Shown: piece after piece, positions 62,289 through 64,000 of the stretch
Layout of the letters: each line of letters begins with the position of its first letter
Numbering within the stretch: position 1 is the stretch's first letter
Origin: Limanda limanda
Taxonomy: Eukaryota; Chordata; Actinopteri; Pleuronectiformes; Pleuronectidae
Assembly (NCBI RefSeq): GCF_963576545.1
Contig: NC_083653.1
Coordinates: 14,357,358 to 14,421,357, forward strand
Length of the DNA stretch: 64,000 nucleotides
Direction: 5' to 3'
Program-made: the position numbers and the translations under genes
Notes under the pieces: model-generated
Database searches by the model: none
Told to the model about the DNA's origin: nothing
Seen by the model: only the letters and a program-made list of their open reading frames with translations

Positions 62289-62526
62289 GTGGAGGCGACC
62301 CCACCAGAGGAGCTGACGTTTAGCTGGCTGAAGAACGGGCGTGGGCTGCGGAGCTCGGAGCGTATGGTCATCACCCAGACGGACCCTGACATCTCCCCAG
62401 GGACCACCAACCTGGACATCATAGACCTCAAGTTCACCGACTTCGGCACGTACACCTGCGTGGCCGCCCTGAAGGGAGGAGGCATCCCCGAGATCAGCAT
62501 CGACGTCAACATCTCATCCACGACTG
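62289..62526 (+). CDS. mdga2: mdga2 exon encoding rest of Ig domain 4
   Basis: Acceptor TGTTCTAG, donor ACT G / gtgagc. 238 nt; phase 0 in, phase 1 out. It encodes VEATPPEELTFSWLKNGRGL, then RSSERMVITQTDPDISPGTT, NLDIIDLKFTDFGTYTCVAA and LKGGGIPEISIDVNISSTT. FSW is the core Trp, YTC the F-strand Cys closing Ig4, and NIS a sequon at the domain end. MDGA2 has the same SPGTTNLDIIDLKFTDFGTY run; MDGA1 differs. The ORF runs on past the donor to 62684, but that extension is intronic. The next exon (Ig5) is beyond the window. Confidence 0.97.
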
Positions 62527-64000
62527 GTGAGCCTCACACCCCGTTGTGTCAGCGAAGCATCTACACACCTCCCCCAACATATATTAAACACGCTCAAAAT
62601 CACTATAGTTTCTTAGGCTGTCCGACTAGAACACTTTTAAAGGGAACACAGTGTTTGCTGTCAATCCTGTCAGTTTTAATATAATTTGAATTGAATTGGT
62701 TCCAGTCAAGTTATCATAGCCAATACTTTGAAATTAAAAACTGACACTGTAAATAGTTATTTATAATAAAATATATTGTATTGCTGGACATGAGAGCAAG
62801 TTAACGTTTTCAAGTAATATCACAAATAAAAAATATGAACCTGAATATGAGCGTAATACGCCACCTTTAAGTCGGAATTTAACAGAATGGTAGTAATAAT
62901 AAAAAGTTTTATTTATTTCTTTAGAGGGGCAGTTCATCCAAATTCTCACAGATTTTCTTTCCCATGAACCTCCAGTGGTTTCTAGCAGTGTAGCTGCTGA
63001 TGTTTTTATACATATGTCACTGAAGATGCACCTGAGTTCAGCAGGAGAGGAAGAAAACTCCTCTGTGGTTCTCATCACATTTAAAGCTGCATTACAGTTG
63101 CAATTTGAACCATTTTTCTTTCAATTTGTCCGGAGAATAATCTCCCTTCTCAAAATGACAACTGTGACTTCTCTGGAACCATCTCAATGACAAGTATCTT
63201 AAGGCATCTGCAGATGAAACCACAACTACCTGCAGCAAGAGAGAGAGATATTTGGGTGAACTGTTCCTTTAAAGCTTTTCCTGGACGGCCTCCACAGGTT
63301 AGGATGTATATCATCATTAGACTATTGTTAACTGCCAGATTCAATTCCAGTACTCTGTCCAAGGCTGAAAACCGCTGTATTCTACTGTGTTCTCCGGTTC
63401 TGCACGCAGCATTGTGTTACAGCACCACACACTCCATTGACTGTTTAATCTTACTTCTCTGAACCGAAGCCGATTCCGTCAGTCCAACTAATCAGAGACT
63501 AAACATCCATCGTCCTTCCATCTAATTGGCTGCTTCCACCACTGCTCCAACTAACATTTGTATACACCTAGAAAGCATGTTGATAACACGACATATATCA
63601 GTCCACCCTGTCCACTGTCCACCTATATAATTTAAAATTTCAATCATGGCATGCGGAGAAGTCTCTTAGAAACAGAGCAGTGTTGCATCGGCCTGTCCCT
63701 GTCTTTTTTTAGATCCTCTGCTTCTCTATTGTAACATCAGTAATAATCAAATCCGTCACGTGAAAAATAATCAAAGGTTATAATCAGCTGTCAAACGTTT
63801 CCATCTGCTCGAAAAAAGCCGTGTGTAACAGCACAGGGACGGTGGTCTTTGTGCGTACGAGCAGAAAACCAGTGGGTACGTTCCAGTGTCACCACGCATT
63901 ACCCCATCACCCATCGACTCCACTGAGGGACGTGACCCCGATCAACACGACGCCTCGGAGATGCCTCGGTTGGGAGTTTCCTGCTTGCTCACTCATCCCT
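62527..64000 (+). other. mdga2: mdga2 intron after Ig4 (partial)
   Basis: Starts GTGAGC after a phase-1 junction. Contains a MITE (62925-63268). No Ig5 exon was seen before the window ends. Confidence 0.85.
62925..63268. mobile_element. MITE with about 20-bp terminal inverted repeats
   Basis: The left end AGGGGCAGTTCATCCAAATT and the right end TATTTGGGTGAACTGTTCCT pair at 16 of 20 positions. The consensus AGGGACAGTTCACCCAAAT is a terminus I recognise from common teleost MITEs. About 344 bp, no transposase. The flanks TTAG and TTAA may be remnants of a target duplication. Confidence 0.65.

Noticed and set aside
18948..62526. Assignment to mdga1 instead of mdga2
   Set aside because: VHQSIGEAKEQFYYERT in Ig2 and SPGTTNLDIIDLKFTDFGTY in Ig4 match MDGA2 and differ clearly from MDGA1; only isolated residues such as NVCG look MDGA1-like.
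62527..62684. Continuation of the Ig4 ORF past its donor site
   Set aside because: A consensus GTGAGC donor at phase 1 matches the MDGA2 exon boundary; the extension has no Ig5-like sequence.

Overview
This is a vertebrate nuclear genome window, almost certainly from a ray-finned (probably percomorph teleost) fish. The evidence is short coding exons with GT-AG introns spread over tens of kilobases, abundant (GT)n microsatellites, and several dispersed repeats of types common in teleosts (tRNA-headed SINE-like copies, MITEs, a LINE 3' fragment, a repeat ending in AAG units). There is no operon structure, CRISPR array or prokaryotic gene density. Nearly all long ORFs between the exons are chance or antisense ORFs.

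The main gene, on the + strand, is mdga2 (MAM domain-containing glycosylphosphatidylinositol anchor 2), a GPI-anchored neuronal Ig superfamily protein that binds neuroligins in cis and limits neurexin-neuroligin synapse formation. Seven consecutive coding exons were placed at 18948-19087, 28908-29082, 44654-44850, 48214-48346, 48545-48814, 62108-62199 and 62289-62526. They join in one open frame of 1245 nt (415 codons) encoding Ig domains 1 to 4. The signal-peptide exon is not seen upstream, and the Ig5-6, FNIII, MAM and GPI-signal exons must lie beyond position 64000. Internal introns range from 89 bp to about 15.6 kb.

At the left edge, on the - strand, are two exons (1555-1789 and 1-343) of an RNF139/TRC8-like multipass ER E3 ubiquitin ligase. 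The open frame runs off the window at the first cysteine of the RING domain. Its more 5' exons (expected at higher coordinates) were not found. The two genes are unrelated in function as far as is known. Because mdga2 exon 1 was not found, the RNF139-like gene could be nested antisense in mdga2 intron 1 or simply be its upstream neighbour.

The rest, about 97 percent of the window, is non-coding. It holds transposable-element remnants (a solo-LTR-like block at 2150-2520, SINE-like copies at 6729-6892 and 12611-12690, a LINE fragment at 36872-37100, MITE-like elements at 35261-35353, 59245-59505 and 62925-63268, and paired dispersed repeats), microsatellites, homopolymers, a diverged local duplication at 14145-15045, a four-unit 21-bp periodic repeat at 27450-27533, and a perfect 19-bp-arm palindrome at 40304-40343. 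I saw no evidence of a new multi-gene system. The most distinctive observations are the intron-phase architecture of the Ig exons, the intron-split RNF139-like gene, the palindrome and the local duplication.
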